Source: Bacteroidales bacterium
Lineage (GTDB): Bacteria; Bacteroidota; Bacteroidia; Bacteroidales; Lentimicrobiaceae
Direction: 5' to 3'
Length of the DNA stretch: 7,201 nucleotides
Assembly: GCA_022837485.1 (NCBI GenBank)
Contig: JALHHH010000088.1
Coordinates: 1-7,201, forward strand
Shown here one piece after another: positions 5,357 to 7,201 of this stretch. The position numbers were made by a program, and so were the translations under genes. How positions within the stretch are numbered: position 1 is the stretch's first letter; every line of letters begins with the position of its first letter. The notes beneath the pieces were generated by a model that saw only the letters and a list, made by a program, of their open reading frames with translations, had not been told where the DNA came from and made no database searches.

Positions 5357-7201
5357 TTATTGTTTTACAAACATCTTTACCACCGATCCTTCTACTGTGG
5401 TGATGCGCAGCAGGTAAGAGCCGGCATTAAGTTTACCCAGCTGAATGGTATTGTCCGTAAGTTCGGTGCTGAGAATCAGAGTTCCGCCAAGGGTATAGAT
5501 TTCCGCACGACCGGCTTTTACTCCGTCGATGAACAGACGGTCGGCAACCGGATTTGGATAAATCTTCAGCGAAGAAGCAAGAACATTGTTTGTTGATGTG
5601 CCTAAGAAAATAACTTCTTCCACATCGGCACCGGCTACCGTCACTTCCCCTTCGGTGGTGGCATAACCTTCGGCCGTGGCAACGTAGGGATATACGCCGT
5701 CGGGCAGTTCAATCATGGCCGTTCCGTCCTCACCGGTAATCAGGATCTCTCCGTTGATGGCGATTTCAACACCCGACAAAATTCCGGCTTCCGAGCTTAC
5801 GCGGAAGGTTACGGTATAGGTTTCGGGGGCGATGGGATCGAGTACAACCGTTACATCTTCATCCGCTCCGGCTATGGTTACGGAACCACCGGCCTGCATA
5901 TATCCTTCAAACGTGACGACGTATGCATAGGTGCCGTCGGGCAGAATGACGGATGCTGTACCATCGGCACCCGTGGTGAGCGACTGCTGACCGGTAATTT
6001 CAATCAGTGCGCCTTCCATCGGAGTTGCTTCCGGATCGGTAACCAGGAATGAAAGAGTGTAAACGGGAGTCGAGGTGCTGTTGAGTTGTATTGCAAGCTC
6101 TACGTTACTGTCCTGAACTACTGCTTCGCCATTAACCGGGAAGTAACCTTCTTTTGAAACGGTATAAGCATAAATGCCATTCATCATTTCGATGGAAGCC
6201 GTTCCATTGGCTGCTGTAGTCAGCACGTTGCCGTCAACATCAATGGATGCTCCCTCAACCGGGGCGAAGGTTTCGTCGTAGACGTAGAAACTGAGCATAT
6301 ACCTGGGCAGGCTCATGATAAAATTAACCTCACCGGCTGCCTCTTCCACGGTAAAAGAACCGGAATAATCGGCATAACCTTCATATACTGCCGTAAAGGC
6401 ATAGCTTCCGGGGCTCAGCATGGCGAATGCTTTGCCTTCGGCATCCGTAAAGAGAGTTTCAACAACTCCTTCGATGGTAATTTCAACGCCTGCAAGCGGT
6501 CCGCCGAGTTCACTTTCGGCCGCAAACCACGTCTCGAACTGGTAGGCCGGCATAAAGTGAACCCTTCCGAGGGTCGGGTCGTCCACAATGTGGGTCACAA
6601 CGCCTTCAATACTTGCCGAGTCCTGCAAAGCAACGCCCCATTTATTGTACATGGCATACTGTACAACCGATCCGTTGTTGTAGAGGTCATACAACACACC
6701 TCCATTTCCGTTGTTTGCAAACTGATTGCCTCCTGGGTTGAAGTTATCGGGATCGGAATTCCCCATGTTTGCTCTCGGATAACCTACAATTGTGATTCCC
6801 CAGAGGTTACCGCTTATCACATTGCCGGTAATCGTAGAATACTGCTGCGACGATGGGTTGCTGGCGGTAAGATTGATTCCGCTGCCACCAAGGGCCGGAT
6901 TGTTCTGTATATTGTTATCGGTAATGACGTTATAACGGATTGCACCGTTGATCGGACTTCCGGTGAGCGTAATACCATAGCGGTTCTGGTCAACAATGTT
7001 GGAGTCGATCACCACGCTTCCGGGCACTGCGAGCAGTGAGGAATAGGCAATGCCGCCCGAATTGGTATATCCGTTACCGATAATGGTATTTCCGATGATA
7101 TAGGTGGTATCGTTTTCACCGGCAGGACCCATATTGATCTGTGGGCGGTTGCTGTTCTCGGTAACATTTCCGAACATGTAGTTATTGCGGATGATTGCCT
7201 T
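5357..7201 (-). CDS. T9SS-secreted beta-helix protein with four tandem beta-sandwich repeats (5' end outside window)
   Basis: The frame is open through the window edge: eight further codons (KAIIRNNY) precede the first visible Met (codon 7175-7177), so that Met is internal and the signal peptide lies outside. Of 614 visible residues (numbered here from that Met), about 1-200 form an Asn-rich right-handed parallel beta-helix with rungs such as NTIIGNGYTNSGGIAY, SNIVDQNRYGITL and GNVISGNLWGITI, closed by YAMYNKWGVALQDSASIEG. Residues 221-525 are four repeats of about 70-76 residues resembling PEGA or carboxypeptidase-regulatory-like modules. Residues about 535-606 are a type A T9SS sorting domain: LKIYPNPVADRLFIDG, then IYTLGG, LNAGSYLLRI and the end KMFVKQ. 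This domain directs export through the outer membrane and is normally removed by the sortase PorU, leaving the cargo surface-attached or released. No catalytic residues are evident; carbohydrate binding, lyase activity or adhesion are possible but unproven. A terminator follows at once. Confidence 0.9.
   Translation of the reverse strand, partial: KAIIRNNYMFGNVTENSNRPQINMGPAGENDTTYIIGNTIIGNGYTNSGGIAYSSLLAVPGSVVIDSNIVDQNRYGITLTGSPINGAIRYNVITDNNIQNNPALGGSGINLTASNPSSQQYSTITGNVISGNLWGITIVGYPRANMGNSDPDNFNPGGNQFANNGNGGVLYDLYNNGSVVQYAMYNKWGVALQDSASIEGVVTHIVDDPTLGRVHFMPAYQFETWFAAESELGGPLAGVEITIEGVVETLFTDAEGKAFAMLSPGSYAFTAVYEGYADYSGSFTVEEAAGEVNFIMSLPRYMLSFYVYDETFAPVEGASIDVDGNVLTTAANGTASIEMMNGIYAYTVSKEGYFPVNGEAVVQDSNVELAIQLNSTSTPVYTLSFLVTDPEATPMEGALIEITGQQSLTTGADGTASVILPDGTYAYVVTFEGYMQAGGSVTIAGADEDVTVVLDPIAPETYTVTFRVSSEAGILSGVEIAINGEILITGEDGTAMIELPDGVYPYVATAEGYATTEGEVTVAGADVEEVIFLGTSTNNVLASSLKIYPNPVADRLFIDGVKAGRAEIYTLGGTLILSTELTDNTIQLGKLNAGSYLLRITTVEGSVVKMFVKQ
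5603..6517 (-). repeat. Four tandem protein repeats inside the T9SS cargo gene
   Basis: The units lie at about 6308-6517, 6080-6304, 5837-6064 and 5603-5821 on the minus strand. Each carries the core D/N-G-T-A, then about ten residues later a YxY/F and a terminal EGY: GKAFAMLSPGSYAFTAVYEGY, GTASIEMMNGIYAYTVSKEGY, GTASVILPDGTYAYVVTFEGY and GTAMIELPDGVYPYVATAEGY (all given from the Gly). Units 3 and 4 are closest (both continue to VTIAGAD or VTVAGAD); unit 1 is most divergent. This suggests outward duplication with the newest copies next to the sorting domain. Confidence 0.8.

Noticed and set aside
5294..5596. 100-codon plus-strand frame across the terminator and sorting domain
   Set aside because: It is antisense to the conserved T9SS sorting domain and starts within the terminator region.
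6557..7039. 160-codon plus-strand frame opposite the T9SS cargo gene
   Set aside because: It is antisense to clear beta-helix coding sequence and matches no family; repeats in the real gene keep the opposite strand open.

Overview
The window comes from a member of the phylum Bacteroidota, probably an environmental Bacteroidales-type bacterium. Three things point there. A large secreted protein ends in a type IX secretion (T9SS) C-terminal sorting domain. Promoter-like sites fit the Bacteroidota pattern (TTTG or TTG, then TAnnTTTG) rather than the E. coli one. The genes also lack clear Shine-Dalgarno sites. Placement below phylum is inference.

Layout. Positions 1-322 hold no firm gene: an imperfect hairpin at the left edge, a weak small ORF, and a 7-bp stem-loop just past the next gene's stop. 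A DUF4126 membrane protein lies on the minus strand (323-883). The 607-base gap 884-1490 separates it from a divergent gene; it holds promoter-like elements, an interrupted inverted repeat and a doubtful stop-interrupted reading frame. A long PiT-family phosphate transporter with a C-terminal helical PhoU-like tail runs on the plus strand (1491-3722). Convergent with it, 27 bases away, is a minus-strand CNNM/CorC-type ('hemolysin family') gene (3750-5042). Its frame is intact from end to end but is cut by two in-frame TAA codons 20 codons apart, so it looks like a young pseudogene or a truncated membrane-only protein. It has its own well-formed promoter. Upstream on the minus strand, a T9SS cargo protein (5357 to beyond 7201, N-terminus outside the window) has an Asn-rich right-handed beta-helix, four tandem beta-sandwich repeats and the sorting domain, and ends at a strong intrinsic terminator (5303-5336).

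The genes do not form one operon: strands alternate, and the two neighbouring minus-strand genes are separated by a terminator plus a new promoter. Phosphate uptake (PiT), a CNNM-type ion transporter and an uncharacterised DUF4126 membrane protein are ordinary envelope functions; the beta-helix protein is a surface or secreted product. I see no phage, insertion sequence, CRISPR array, tRNA or rRNA. The most notable features are the double-stop CNNM gene, promoters placed so close to start codons that transcripts would be nearly leaderless, and the repeat architecture of the secreted protein. No clearly new biological system is visible.
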